The position numbers and the translations under genes were made by a program. From NCBI GenBank assembly GCA_934630495.1, contig CAKTVW010000032.1, positions 1 to 27,010 on the forward strand: a DNA stretch of 27,010 nucleotides, read 5' to 3'. Shown here piece after piece: positions 1 through 7,644 of the stretch (the stretch's first letter is position 1; each line of letters starts with the position of its first letter). The notes beneath the pieces are model-generated. The model had not been told where the DNA came from, did no database searches, and saw only the letters and a list, made by a program, of their open reading frames with translations. Source of the stretch: an uncultured Oscillospiraceae bacterium (GTDB taxonomy: Bacteria; Bacillota; Clostridia; Oscillospirales; Oscillospiraceae).

Positions 1-58
1 TCTTCCGAACTTTTTAGCAGTCTGTCAGCGTGTCGAAAAGAGTTTTTCGACACGCTGA
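1..58 (-). repeat. Partial inverted copy of the dispersed repeat
   Basis: Bases 1-58 are the reverse complement of 7106-7163 with one mismatch (position 25). The segment holds a 15-bp perfect stem (25-39 with 44-58, core CAGCGTGTCGAAAA). The copy runs off the left edge of the window, so its full length is unknown. It lies downstream of the minus-strand glycosylase gene, beyond that gene's own terminator. Confidence 0.85.
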
Positions 59-113
59 AAAAGCTTTTCAAGCTTTTAAACAGATTCTAGTATGAGTCCG
101 CTCGGAACGATAC

Positions 114-151
114 AAAAAAGCTCCCGCAGAGTGCTCTGCGGGAGCTTTTTT
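114..151. terminator. Bidirectional intrinsic terminator
   Basis: An 11-bp perfect stem (120-130 with 135-145, GCTCCCGCAGA) with a 4-nt loop is flanked by six A and six T. It can therefore terminate on either strand. It lies 20 bases beyond the stop codon of the minus-strand glycosylase gene and is its natural terminator. Confidence 0.9.
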
Positions 152-171
152 GCGCTGTCGGACGGGGTGCC

Positions 172-675
172 TTACCGATGCTGCGCGTCAAGAATCACGC
201 GCCATGCGTCGATCAGGCGCTCCAAGCTCCACGCGGCATTGGCGGGGCTGGTAGAGGGCAGCACCCGCGCCGTGCGGCTGAGCTGCGGCTCGATATAGCG
301 GTGAAAATAGCGATATGAGGTATTGCCGTTGCAGAAGATCGCGCGGATGGGCGCGTGGTCCAAGATCAGCGAAAGATCGTTTGGCGTTACATCGCGGATC
401 GTGCTGTCGGCGGAGCCTGCAACGGTGCAGCTTCCGATGGAATCCCAAAGCGCGAAGCGGTTATCCAAAATCAAGGCGGTCTTTTCCGCAATGCTCTGCG
501 GCACGGGCCGATCGGTCAGCGCGGCCATCAGCGGCCAGAAGCGGTTTTGCGGATGACCGTAGAAAAAACGGGCCTCGCGGGATTTGACGGATGGAAACGA
601 GCCGAGGATCAGCACCTCGGAGGCGCTGTCAAACAGCGGCGGGATGGGATGCACTTGCTGTGCGGGATCGGCCAT
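172..675 (-). CDS. Hypoxanthine/uracil-DNA glycosylase (UDG family 6-like)
   Basis: A 167-residue base-excision repair enzyme predicted to remove deaminated adenine (hypoxanthine) from DNA. Visible motifs are LILGSFPSVKS (about 22-32), FYGHPQNRFW (38-47) with the conserved Asn44 of the active-site region, and LPSTSPANAAW (139-149), the third block of the UDG fold. These fit the short bacterial DNA-deoxyinosine glycosylases rather than classical Ung. The open frame extends upstream to 828, but ATG at 675 has AAGGAG nine bases ahead and places the domain at the N-terminus as usual. It follows the flippase gene by 112 bp on the same strand with no terminator seen between, so co-transcription is possible. 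Substrate preference (hypoxanthine versus uracil) is inferred from the family. Confidence 0.85.
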   Translation of the reverse strand: MADPAQQVHPIPPLFDSASEVLILGSFPSVKSREARFFYGHPQNRFWPLMAALTDRPVPQSIAEKTALILDNRFALWDSIGSCTVAGSADSTIRDVTPNDLSLILDHAPIRAIFCNGNTSYRYFHRYIEPQLSRTARVLPSTSPANAAWSLERLIDAWRVILDAQHR

Positions 676-787
676 AAAAACACGCTCCTTTTGTACGAAT
701 GATGTAAAAATAAGGGGAAAGCCGTACCGATGCGGACGGGACGGGAAAAACGGCGCGGCTGCGGAGAGGCTTATGTGCGGCGCTCTC

Positions 788-2341
788 TCATTTCCTGCGC
801 GGAGCGGCCGCCGCACGGGTCGGGACATCCTGTCTGCCGAGACTGCGGCGGAGGACCTGCCGAAGCCAGTGCCAATCCCGGCTGCGGAAGGCGCCTGTCA
901 GCAGATAGAAGGCGGTCAGAAGCAGCAGAAAAACGGCGTTTTTTGCCGCGGAGCTGCCGACCTTGAGCAGCAGCGGCGGTAAAAGCGCCGCAAGCAGACT
1001 GAGCAGCGGGCAGAAAAAGTCGGACAGCGCCGGCCTGTGCGCGGCGGTCTTCAACAGGCGGCGTAAGCTGAGATATAGATTGACGGCGTGCGTGACGGCA
1101 AAGCTGAACACATACCCGCCGATGCCCCAACGCGGCAGCAGAACGAGCAAAAACAGAACGTCCAGCAGCGAGGTGAACGTGTTATAGCGCACACAGCTTA
1201 CCTGCTCCGCCAGCCCCTTCAGCATTCCGTCGACGATGGCGTCGAGATACAGCATCAGAGCCATCGGCGCGAAAACGCGCAGATAATGCCCGGCAGACGC
1301 GCTGTCAAAGAGCAGAACACCCAGCCGGTGCGCATTGAGAAACAAAAAGCCCGTTACCGCCGAGGCGAACAGCATTTCCATCCGAATGCATTTGTCCGCC
1401 AGATCCGCGATGCGCACGCGCCGTTCCATGGCGCGGCTTCGGGAAAGCTCGGGAACGAGCAGGTCCGAAACAGAATATAAAATGACGGCAGGGAACATCA
1501 GGATGGGAAATACCATAGCGTGGATCGTGCCGTAGGCGGCCATGGCGTCGTCAAAGGAGCCGCCGAAGCGCGCCAGTCCGAAAGGGATAAGCAGATGCTC
1601 GGCGGTATTCAGCCCCGCGCGGAGGAAGTCGTTCAGCGCCAGCGGCACGCAGAGCTTGAGCAGCCGCTTTCGCAGATGCAGCGGCTCCTTCGGCAGTGCA
1701 GCGTCGCGCATATTCCGCCGATAGATGGCGTACAGCAGAAAAAAATCCAGAACGCAGCCGACCGAGCTGCCCAGCGTTATGGCACAGCAGGCGCGCCGAA
1801 GGTCGTTTTTGGCCCAGAGCACCAGCAGAAGCGCCGTCAAAGCGATGGAAAACAGGCGCTCCGTGATCTCGATCGCCACAAGCTGCTTGATGCGGGAGCA
1901 GGCGGTAAAGTAGCCCGTCATGATGCCGCACAGGCAGGAAAACGGGAGCAGCAGCCCCATGACCTGTAAGGAGAGCGCGGCGCGGCCGTCATGCAGCAGG
2001 ACGGCCGCGAGCGGCCTTGCCGACAGAAACAGCGCAACGCCGACGGCGCTGCTGATCGCCAGCCCCCGGCGCAGACATTCTGACATTGCCGCGCGGACGC
2101 CGCCCGGCCGCCGATGCCCGAACTCCTCCGCAGAGAGATACATTGCCGCCACGCGGATCCCGGACGTCCCGACCAGCATGACGAAAACGCCGACTGTGGA
2201 AATGAGCTGGAGCAGGCCCAGCCCGGAAGCGCCGAGGCGGCGCGACAGAAACGCCTGAAACCCGATTGAGATCAGGCGCAGCAGAAGATTTGCCGCCGTC
2301 AGCAGCAGCGTGCCGCCCAAAATCGTGCTTTTTTTCTCCAT
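788..2341 (-). CDS. SpoVB-like MATE/MOP-superfamily flippase
   Basis: A 517-residue integral membrane protein with roughly 12-14 hydrophobic segments. Its N-terminus (KKSTILGGTLLLTAANLLLR, then FLSRRLGASGLGLLQLI) is typical of the polysaccharide-biosynthesis/SpoVB branch of the MOP exporter superfamily. In sporulating Firmicutes SpoVB is needed for spore cortex formation, and relatives flip lipid-linked sugar precursors. Length matches SpoVB (about 520). The start at 2341 is chosen because GGAGG lies seven bases upstream; an in-frame ATG two codons earlier is less well spaced. The gene begins 73 bp after the stop of the Nudix gene on the same strand. An assignment to another lipid II/oligosaccharide flippase of the family cannot be excluded. 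Confidence 0.75.
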   Translation of the reverse strand: MEKKSTILGGTLLLTAANLLLRLISIGFQAFLSRRLGASGLGLLQLISTVGVFVMLVGTSGIRVAAMYLSAEEFGHRRPGGVRAAMSECLRRGLAISSAVGVALFLSARPLAAVLLHDGRAALSLQVMGLLLPFSCLCGIMTGYFTACSRIKQLVAIEITERLFSIALTALLLVLWAKNDLRRACCAITLGSSVGCVLDFFLLYAIYRRNMRDAALPKEPLHLRKRLLKLCVPLALNDFLRAGLNTAEHLLIPFGLARFGGSFDDAMAAYGTIHAMVFPILMFPAVILYSVSDLLVPELSRSRAMERRVRIADLADKCIRMEMLFASAVTGFLFLNAHRLGVLLFDSASAGHYLRVFAPMALMLYLDAIVDGMLKGLAEQVSCVRYNTFTSLLDVLFLLVLLPRWGIGGYVFSFAVTHAVNLYLSLRRLLKTAAHRPALSDFFCPLLSLLAALLPPLLLKVGSSAAKNAVFLLLLTAFYLLTGAFRSRDWHWLRQVLRRSLGRQDVPTRAAAAPRRK

Positions 2342-2414
2342 GCGCATCCCTCCGTGACAGTATAGTCCGAAGGATGCGGCGAAATTCCGAGCAGAGCGGG
2401 AAAAACTTGAAGGC

Positions 2415-2882
2415 TCAGGGCAGCGGCACACCGTTCAGGACGGCCCGAACGAGCCGCTCTCCCTCGTAGCAGAGCTTGAGAGAAAAGAAAGGAACGTGCT
2501 CCTCCATCAGCCGCAGAAAAATGCGGTCGCCCTCCCACTGCGGCAGACGGGAAAAGCGCTCCTTTTCGACCCATTCCGGCGTCCCTTCGTCGCAGTCGGT
2601 CAGCGTACCGGCAAAGTCCGTGGCGTGAAACAGGTGCATGTATTCGCCCTCCCAGCGGTCGGAGACGAAGGTGATAATGCCGCAGTAGCGGTATTGCGTC
2701 AGGGTCAGGCCCGTTTCCTCCCTCGTTTCCCGCAAAACGCATTCCTCGGGGCTTTCGTTTTCCTCAAACTTGCCGCCGACACCGATCCATTTGTCGCGGT
2801 TTTCGTCGTTTTCCTTTTTGACGCGGTGCAGCAGAAGGTAGCAGCCGTCCTTTTCAATATAACAAAGCGTCGTGTTTTTCAT
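2415..2882 (-). CDS. Nudix hydrolase (MutT/8-oxo-dGTPase-like)
   Basis: A 155-residue Nudix protein. The full Nudix box is present: Gly37, five residues, Glu43, seven residues, then RETREETGL (51-59), which binds the divalent metal and positions the pyrophosphate. The N-terminus (TTLCYIEKDGCYLLLHRVKK) and WIGVGGKFEENESP resemble MutT-type 8-oxo-dGTP diphosphatases, which cleanse oxidised nucleotides, but the substrate cannot be fixed from sequence. A GGAGG lies nine bases before the ATG. It is first in a possible run with the flippase and the glycosylase. A 15-bp dyad, TTCGATTAAATCGAA (2908-2922), lies 26 bases upstream of the start and could be an operator, though no regulator is evident. 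Confidence 0.85.
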   Translation of the reverse strand: MKNTTLCYIEKDGCYLLLHRVKKENDENRDKWIGVGGKFEENESPEECVLRETREETGLTLTQYRYCGIITFVSDRWEGEYMHLFHATDFAGTLTDCDEGTPEWVEKERFSRLPQWEGDRIFLRLMEEHVPFFSLKLCYEGERLVRAVLNGVPLP

Positions 2883-3054
2883 CCCGGCGGCCTCCGTAAT
2901 ACGAATATTCGATTAAATCGAAAGCTTCATGCATGTGTGCTGCACCGCGAAAAAGCGCAAATGCCGGTGCAGGAAGCTTTTGTGCATCATTTCCGGCTGC
3001 CCCGCAGGGACGGGGAAATGGCACGTTTCTTATTTTGCTATGCTTTTGCACAGG

Positions 3055-3088
3055 AAAAGCGGCGGTGAGCCGTCAAGCCCGCCGCCGT
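3055..3088 (-). terminator. Intrinsic terminator of the lipid-kinase operon
   Basis: On the minus strand a GC-rich hairpin (GCGGCGG at 3059-3065 pairing with 3079-3085) is followed by TTTT, 12 bases after the lipid kinase stop. The rest of 2883-3054 shows no gene, only a second weaker GC-rich hairpin near 2990-3015. Confidence 0.6.
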
Positions 3089-3099
3089 TTCGGTTTCGA

Positions 3100-3996
3100 T
3101 CAAAGCTCCGGGCGCACCAGCACTCGGATCGCGTTATGCAGATTTTCGATCACGCAGTGCTCGCCGCCGTCGGCGTACTCGCCGTCGAGCGTCCAGCTCA
3201 TATCCTCCGCGCCCTCGACCTCCACGCGCTTCGCCGAGGCCAGCGTCAGCATGGGCGTATTGTACTCCTGTGTGCTCAGTGCCAGAACGCAGTCGCTCAG
3301 CTCCACCAGGCTCTTCGGCTCGCGGATCAGCAGCACCTCGAAGATGCCGTCGCTCATGTCCACCAGTGAGGAGGACAGCGTCAGCACGCCCGCGACCGAG
3401 GTCGAATTGCTGATCGCGCCGAAGATGTAGTCGTCCTCGAGCACCGTTCCGTCGTCGAGCGTGAAGCGCAGATGACGGCTGCGGATGGCAGTCAGCTCCT
3501 TGACACCCGCAAGCAGATAGGCAAGATGCCCCAAGGTGTTCTTCAGGCTCTGCGGCGTGGCGTAGGAGGCGCGGGTAAACGCGCCGAAGGAGGCGATATA
3601 GGAAAAATAGCGCTCTCCGAAGCGGCCGATATCGAGCGGACGCGCAACGCCGTCGACGACGTCCCGCGCGGCATGCAGCATGTTCTTTGAAAGCCCGAGG
3701 CTGTTTGCAAAGTCGTTGGTGCTGCCGGCCGGGATATATCCGACGGGCGTATGGCAGCCGGAGGCGCAGAGACCGCTGACGACCTCGTTAAAGGTACCGT
3801 CGCCGCCGATGCACAGGACCACGTCGAACTCGGCGGCCCGCTGTGCGGCGGTCTGCGCGGCGTCGCCCCGCGCGGCGGTCATGTAGACCGTTACGTCGAA
3901 GCCGCCGCGATTCAGGACGGCGATAATATCGGCAAGAACGTGATTGGCCCGCTTCTTGCCCGAGCAGGGATTCATCAATAATAAAAGCTTTTTCAT
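3100..3996 (-). CDS. Diacylglycerol kinase-family lipid kinase (YegS/DgkB type)
   Basis: A 298-residue soluble lipid kinase. It starts with the family N-terminus (LLLMNPCSGKKRA), carries the glycine-rich nucleotide motif GGDGTFNEV (64-72) and the PAGSTNDFA block (89-97), and has the usual C-terminal beta domain with LDGE near residue 270. Family members phosphorylate diacylglycerol or related lipids and recycle DAG into phosphatidic acid. It starts one base after the stop of the CDP-alcohol phosphatidyltransferase gene, so the two are almost certainly translated as a unit in phospholipid metabolism. Whether the substrate is DAG or another lipid cannot be told. Confidence 0.88.
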   Translation of the reverse strand: MKKLLLLMNPCSGKKRANHVLADIIAVLNRGGFDVTVYMTAARGDAAQTAAQRAAEFDVVLCIGGDGTFNEVVSGLCASGCHTPVGYIPAGSTNDFANSLGLSKNMLHAARDVVDGVARPLDIGRFGERYFSYIASFGAFTRASYATPQSLKNTLGHLAYLLAGVKELTAIRSRHLRFTLDDGTVLEDDYIFGAISNSTSVAGVLTLSSSLVDMSDGIFEVLLIREPKSLVELSDCVLALSTQEYNTPMLTLASAKRVEVEGAEDMSWTLDGEYADGGEHCVIENLHNAIRVLVRPEL

Positions 3997-3997
3997 A

Positions 3998-4681
3998 TCA
4001 GATCAGAAATTGACGGCGCAGCCAGGTAAAGAACAGAATAAACGCGATCAGCATCCCGAGCGCCAGCATCAGCCAAAGCTCCTTGGAGCGGGGCTTGCGC
4101 AGGCGGAAGGGAAGCAGAAAGCACAGACCGGTGACACCCGTCAGAGCACACAGCGCAATGCGGAACGAGCGGCGCAGGAACAGCATTGCAAACAGAGAAA
4201 TATTGTCGTAATACAGGCAGAAAACGGAAATAATGCAGAAAAAGGTCGGAAAAATGAGGGCCGACGAGGTGATCGGCAGGCCGAGATAGGTCTTGCGGCA
4301 TTCGTCGGTCTCCTGCTGACGCTGCTCCTCGGTGACGTTGAAGTAAGCCAGACGGATCAGTCCGGCAAGCACGAACAGCGCAGAAATGAGATACGCGTAC
4401 CAGCGGAAGCCGCACATCGTGATGTTGATGACTGCGGGAAGAACGCCGAAGGCAACGATATCGCTCAGCGAATCGATCTGGATGCCGAAGCTCTTTTCCT
4501 CCCGTGTGCGGTTTTTCTTGGTGCGGGCGACCTTGCCGTCGAACATATCGCACAGACCGCAGAAAAGCAGACACAGCGTGGCCATGATCGGGTGCCCGTT
4601 TACGGCAAGCGTCATGCCGCCGACCGCAGACAGCAGGCTCATGTAGGTCAAAATGACCGTATAATCGTAAAAACCAATCAT
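3998..4681 (-). CDS. pssA: CDP-alcohol phosphatidyltransferase, probable phosphatidylserine synthase
   Basis: A 227-residue membrane enzyme of the CDP-OH phosphotransferase family. The catalytic signature is complete: Asp45, Asp48-Gly49, Ala52-Arg53, Gly66, Asp70 and Asp74, with a longer spacer (12 residues) than usual between Arg53 and Gly66. The downstream DSLSDIVAFGVLPA is characteristic of phosphatidylserine synthases, which join serine to CDP-diacylglycerol. About six hydrophobic helices follow. No psd gene is next to it, which leaves a small chance that it makes another phospholipid. The lipid kinase gene follows after one base. A clear sigma-A promoter lies upstream at 4781-4809. Confidence 0.78.
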   Translation of the reverse strand: MIGFYDYTVILTYMSLLSAVGGMTLAVNGHPIMATLCLLFCGLCDMFDGKVARTKKNRTREEKSFGIQIDSLSDIVAFGVLPAVINITMCGFRWYAYLISALFVLAGLIRLAYFNVTEEQRQQETDECRKTYLGLPITSSALIFPTFFCIISVFCLYYDNISLFAMLFLRRSFRIALCALTGVTGLCFLLPFRLRKPRSKELWLMLALGMLIAFILFFTWLRRQFLI

Positions 4682-4780
4682 TCAGCGATCCTCCAGCGGG
4701 CGGGGCTTGCGCCCTGCCGATGCGTTTATCGGGAAAAATTCGGGCGCCGCTGCGATCAGGCCGAGGCGCTCCGTCACTCT

Positions 4781-4809
4781 ATTATCTCTCATTTTTCCGC
4801 GTTCGTCAA
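4781..4809 (-). promoter_or_regulatory. Sigma-A promoter for pssA-lipid kinase
   Basis: On the minus strand TTGACG (4809-4804), a 17-bp spacer and GATAAT (4786-4781) lie about 100 bases before the pssA start. Confidence 0.75.
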
Positions 4810-4863
4810 GGGAAAGCGAAAAGAAAGACGAATTTTGTCCGAAACGCCTGCTTCCGCAGACGA

Positions 4864-5595
4864 TCAAAATTCGCCCACGGCGTACATGAGCGCCGACAGT
4901 GCGCACAGGGGCGCCGTTTCGCAGCGGAGGATCCGGCTGCCCAGCGTACAGATCTGCAGCCCGGCCGCAGATGCCTGACGTACCTCATCCTCGGAAAGAC
5001 CGCCCTCCGGACCGGTCAGCAGCGCGGCCGTGCGGAAGGGCTTTGCCTCAATGGCGGCGCGGAAGGTGTGGCTCAGCTCGTTTTCATAGAAGCAGACGGC
5101 AAGCTCCGCCTGCGCGGCGCGTTCCAGTGCGGCGGCATAGCTCGGAAGAGCAAGCACCTGCGGGATGCGGCCTCGGCGGGACTGCTCCGCCGCAGAGGCG
5201 GCGATCTTGCGCCAGCGCTCCAGCTTCTTCGCCAGAGAACGCTCGTCGGGCCGCGAAACGCAGCGCGACGACGGGAAGCACACGATCTCCGCCGCGCCCA
5301 GCTCGGTCGCCTTCTGGATGACGTGTTCCAGCTTGTCCGCCTTCGGGAAGGCCATATAGACGCTGCACGGCACGGCGGCTTCGCTCTCGGCGGGCCGCAC
5401 GCTCTGTACGACAAGGCCGATCTGCCCGTCGGATACGTCGGAGACCGTGCAGTGATAGTCCGTTCCGTCCGCGTCGCAGACGGTGACGGGGTCGCCGTTT
5501 TTCAGGCGAAGGACCTTCGCGTGGGCGGCGTTCTCGCCCGTCAGCACCATAAAGCTCTCTCCAAGCTCTTCCTTTGATACAAAAAAACGCGGCAT
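4864..5595 (-). CDS. rsmE: 16S rRNA (uracil-1498-N3)-methyltransferase RsmE
   Basis: A 243-residue SPOUT-class methyltransferase that methylates U1498 of 16S rRNA in the decoding region. It has the N-terminal PUA-like part (MPRFFVSKEE, HAKVLRLKNGD), the KADKLEHVIQKATELG segment, and the C-terminal knot motifs LLTGPEGGLSEDEV and LGSRILRCETAPL that bind S-adenosylmethionine. The start at 5595 is supported by GGAGGT seven bases upstream; the frame extends to 5679 without other support. In many clostridia rsmE follows prmA, but no prmA is present here. Transcription probably starts from TTGCGG-17-TACAAT (5657-5629), divergent from the tRNA-Leu promoter. Confidence 0.93.
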   Translation of the reverse strand: MPRFFVSKEELGESFMVLTGENAAHAKVLRLKNGDPVTVCDADGTDYHCTVSDVSDGQIGLVVQSVRPAESEAAVPCSVYMAFPKADKLEHVIQKATELGAAEIVCFPSSRCVSRPDERSLAKKLERWRKIAASAAEQSRRGRIPQVLALPSYAAALERAAQAELAVCFYENELSHTFRAAIEAKPFRTAALLTGPEGGLSEDEVRQASAAGLQICTLGSRILRCETAPLCALSALMYAVGEF

Positions 5596-5628
5596 GAAGC
5601 GCACCTCCGATACACCGACTCTCTGCCT

Positions 5629-5657
5629 ATTGTAGCATAAGAGAGAAAAATCCGCAA
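5629..5657 (-). promoter_or_regulatory. Probable promoter of rsmE
   Basis: On the minus strand TTGCGG, a 17-bp spacer and TACAAT lie 34 bases before the rsmE start. The -35 box is weak and the -10 is good. Confidence 0.5.
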
Positions 5658-5672
5658 GTGCGAAAAAAACTG

Positions 5673-5701
5673 TTGACAAACACGGAAATTGTTAGTACAA
5701 T
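5673..5701 (+). promoter_or_regulatory. Strong sigma-A promoter of tRNA-Leu
   Basis: TTGACA (5673-5678), 17 bp, TACAAT (5696-5701), 19 bases ahead of the tRNA gene. Confidence 0.88.
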
Positions 5702-5720
5702 ATCAAAGCAAAATAGATAT

Positions 5721-5805
5721 GCGAGTGTGCTGGAATAGGTAGACAGGCACGTTTGAGGGGCGTGTGACAACCGTCGTGTGCGTTCAAGTCGCATCACTCG
5801 CACCA
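5721..5805 (+). tRNA. tRNA-Leu, anticodon GAG
   Basis: A class II tRNA of 85 nt with encoded CCA. The acceptor stem GCGAGTG (5721-5727) pairs with CACTCGC (5795-5801), with discriminator A. The anticodon stem CACGT/GCGTG encloses the loop TTGAGGG with GAG at 5755-5757, which reads CUC and CUU. A long variable arm and a T-loop (GTTCAAGTC) follow. It has its own promoter just upstream. Confidence 0.95.
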
Positions 5806-5807
5806 TG

Positions 5808-5841
5808 GATAAGCGATTGCGAAGGCAATCGCTTATCTTGT
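5808..5841 (+). terminator. Hairpin after tRNA-Leu
   Basis: A perfect 13-bp stem (5808-5820 with 5825-5837, GATAAGCGATTGC) with a GAAG loop begins two bases after the tRNA. The following T tract is poor, so it could be a terminator or a processing structure. The remaining 125 bases before mntP contain GGACGG/CCGTCC complementarity but no riboswitch that I recognise. Confidence 0.65.
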
Positions 5842-5966
5842 ATGTTCCGGAAAAATCGCCCGTCTGTCTCTGCTACGGCGCCGATTTAGGACGGCACGGA
5901 CGCGGCGGAGGGCTTTGTCCGTCCGGAAAAGGGCACAGAGCGACCAAACTATGGGAGGCGTAAGCT

Positions 5967-6527
5967 TTGGATTTATTTGACCTGATCGTGACCGCAATCG
6001 CACTGTCGATGGACGCGTTTGCCGTCTCCATCAGCAAGGGCCTGTCGGTGCAGACGCTCCGCCCGAAGCACAGCCTGATCGTCGGCGCTTATTTCGGCGG
6101 CTTTCAGGCGCTGATGCCGTTCCTCGGATGGCTGCTGGCAAGCTCCTTTGCCGAGTACATACGCCGCTTTGACCATTGGATCGCCTTTGTGCTGCTGGCG
6201 CTGATTGGCGCGAATATGATCCGCGAGGCGCTGAGCAAGAAGGAAGAGGAAAAAATGGACGCCTCCTTCGGCGTGAAAACCATGCTGCCGCTGGCGATCG
6301 CCACCAGCATCGACGCCTTAGCGACGGGCGTGACCTTTGCCATGACGGAGACGAACATCTGGCTTGCCATTGCGGTGGTGGGTACGACGACCTTTGTTTT
6401 TTCTGCGGTCGGCCTGCGGATCGGCCATCTTTTCGGCCGCAAATATCAGGCCAAGGCCGAGCTGCTGGGCGGCGTGATTCTTGTTTTGATGGGAATCAAG
6501 ATCCTGATCGAGCATCTGTGTGAATGA
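5967..6527 (+). CDS. mntP: Manganese efflux pump MntP
   Basis: A 186-residue, six-helix membrane protein that exports Mn(II). Two internally repeated halves each carry the essential aspartate: SMDAFAVSISKG (Asp16) in helix 1 and ATSIDALATGV (Asp116) in helix 4. Length equals the family norm. Translation starts at TTG (5967), with GGAGG eight bases before it; no ATG would preserve the first helix. In other bacteria mntP is often controlled by a yybP-ykoY riboswitch, but I could not find that motif here. A Nudix gene starts 10 bases downstream. Confidence 0.93.
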   Translation: MDLFDLIVTAIALSMDAFAVSISKGLSVQTLRPKHSLIVGAYFGGFQALMPFLGWLLASSFAEYIRRFDHWIAFVLLALIGANMIREALSKKEEEKMDASFGVKTMLPLAIATSIDALATGVTFAMTETNIWLAIAVVGTTTFVFSAVGLRIGHLFGRKYQAKAELLGGVILVLMGIKILIEHLCE

Positions 6528-6537
6528 GGCGCGAAAG

Positions 6538-7044
6538 ATGGAGCTTTGGGACGTACTGGACGCGCAGCGCAGACCGCTGCATAGGACCCATGTTCGCGGA
6601 ACACCGATGAAAAAGGGCGAATACCATCTGGTGGTGTTCGTCTGGATCGTGAACAGCCGCGGAGAGCTGCTGCTGACCAAGCGCTCCCCGGAAAAGGAGA
6701 CATATCCGAATCTCTGGGAAAACACGGGCGGCTCCGCACTGGCGGGGGAGACGAGCCTGCAGGCCGTCTGCCGCGAGCTTTTCGAGGAGACCGGGATCTC
6801 CGCGCGAGAGACCGAGCTGCACTTCCTCGGAAGCTGCGTCGGACGGACATGGATCTCCGACACCTACCTGCTCCGGCGCGACGTCCCACTGGAGGACATC
6901 CGCTTTCAGCCGGGCGAGACGTGCGACGCGCGATGGGTGTCGTGGCAGGAGCTGGAGGAGCTGATCGCGCAGGGACTCGTGGCGCGGCCGGATGTCGACC
7001 GCCTGCGGGCGCTGGAGCCGGTCCTGAAGCGCGAACTGCGCTGA
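6538..7044 (+). CDS. Nudix hydrolase (isopentenyl-diphosphate isomerase-like/YfcD type)
   Basis: A 168-residue Nudix protein beginning MELWDVLDAQRRPL. That N-terminus, together with KKGEYHLVVFVWI and LLLTKRSPEK, is typical of the IDI-like/YfcD Nudix branch. The Nudix box is intact: Gly65, Glu71, Arg79-Glu80, Glu83-Glu84, Gly86. Substrate is unknown; homologues are often annotated as isopentenyl-diphosphate isomerase without proof. ATG 6538 is preferred because GAGG overlapping the mntP stop codon lies eight bases upstream; a GTG at 6520 would overlap mntP. Close spacing indicates co-transcription with mntP. The gene ends before a strong hairpin at 7071-7105. Confidence 0.87.
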   Translation: MELWDVLDAQRRPLHRTHVRGTPMKKGEYHLVVFVWIVNSRGELLLTKRSPEKETYPNLWENTGGSALAGETSLQAVCRELFEETGISARETELHFLGSCVGRTWISDTYLLRRDVPLEDIRFQPGETCDARWVSWQELEELIAQGLVARPDVDRLRALEPVLKRELR

Positions 7045-7070
7045 GAATATCGAGAAGATACCGTCATAAA

Positions 7071-7105
7071 GCACCGGGCGGGCAGTTTATCACTGCCCGC
7101 CCGGT
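7071..7105 (+). terminator. Terminator-type hairpin, left copy (truncated)
   Basis: A long GC stem (GCACCGGGCGGGCAG region) with loop lies 26 bases after the Nudix stop. Its distal T run is missing because the dispersed repeat begins at 7106. The same 35 bases recur exactly at 7528-7562, where the T-rich tail is intact. Confidence 0.8.
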
Positions 7106-7527
7106 CAGCGTGTCGAAAAACTCTTTTCGACACGCTGGCAGACTGCTAAAAAGTTCGGAAGACAAGCAACTCACGCCCGTCGGCGTACGTGGGTACGGGG
7201 ACGTTTGCGAGCGCCGCCAGCGGCGGATACAGCGAGCAAAAAGGAGTGGCAGCGGTCAAAATTTGAAGCCGCCGCCAGTGCGGCGCACAAATTTTGGGCA
7301 CCGCAACAGGAAGAGCGTGAGTTGCGCAGCACCCGCAAGGGGTACGCCGCATCCGTAAAGCTCCTTCGTCGCTAACGGCTGCGCAGTAAGTCAAAATCCT
7401 TGCGAAGCAAGTAAATTTTGCATTATATAGTTCGGAATACCTCATTTTCTGAATCAAAACGCGGATGGTAAAAAATCGTTAAAAAATTAACCGATTTTGA
7501 CGATTACGGGCTTTTTTGACAGGCTGA
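7106..7527 (+). repeat. Dispersed repeat, long copy (422 bp)
   Basis: The left end is a 14-bp hairpin (7106-7119 with 7124-7137). The right part (7299-7527) matches 14095-14325 closely, and 7106-7163 matches the inverse of 1-58. The right end reads CTTTTTTGACAGGCTGA; its complement TCAGCCTGTCAAAAAAG resembles the left end TCAGCGTGTCGAAAA, so the ends form imperfect terminal inverted repeats. It has no transposase and no convincing gene. The whole 600-bp interval 7045-7644 consists of this element, its two flanking hairpins and about 75 bp of AT-rich sequence before spoIIE. Confidence 0.8.
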
Positions 7528-7567
7528 GCACCGGGCGGGCAGTTTATCACTGCCCGCCCGGTGCTTT
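7528..7567 (+). terminator. Terminator hairpin, right copy (intact)
   Basis: This is an exact copy of the 35 bases at 7071-7105, followed by GCTTTACTT. It is presumably the original distal part of the terminator behind the Nudix gene, and it also faces the convergent spoIIE. A near-identical hairpin follows thiN at 23794-23842. Confidence 0.8.
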
Positions 7568-7644
7568 ACTTGACGCTTTGGGAAATATTATTCCCCGTAT
7601 CTTGTATTTCGACAAATTATTCTCACAAGATGTGGTAATTTGAA

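Noticed and set aside
2854..3051. 65-codon minus-strand ORF overlapping the Nudix start
   Set aside because: It runs in another frame into the Nudix gene and has no domain. The Nudix gene has its own GGAGG and a complete fold.
5842..5966. Possible yybP-ykoY manganese riboswitch before mntP
   Set aside because: The conserved GGGGAGTA and the distal loop sequences of that class are absent.
7146..7457. Minus-strand ORF with a counterpart at 14021-14218 sharing the residues SDEGALRMRR and CCATHALPVAVPK
   Set aside because: The similarity comes from the dispersed nucleotide repeat. The two frames start and end differently, no ribosome binding site is evident, and the flanking protein sequence does not match. 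Treated as a repeat-borne spurious frame.
7106..7527. Insertion sequence
   Set aside because: There are imperfect inverted ends, but no transposase or remnant is visible in any frame. It is at most a non-autonomous element.
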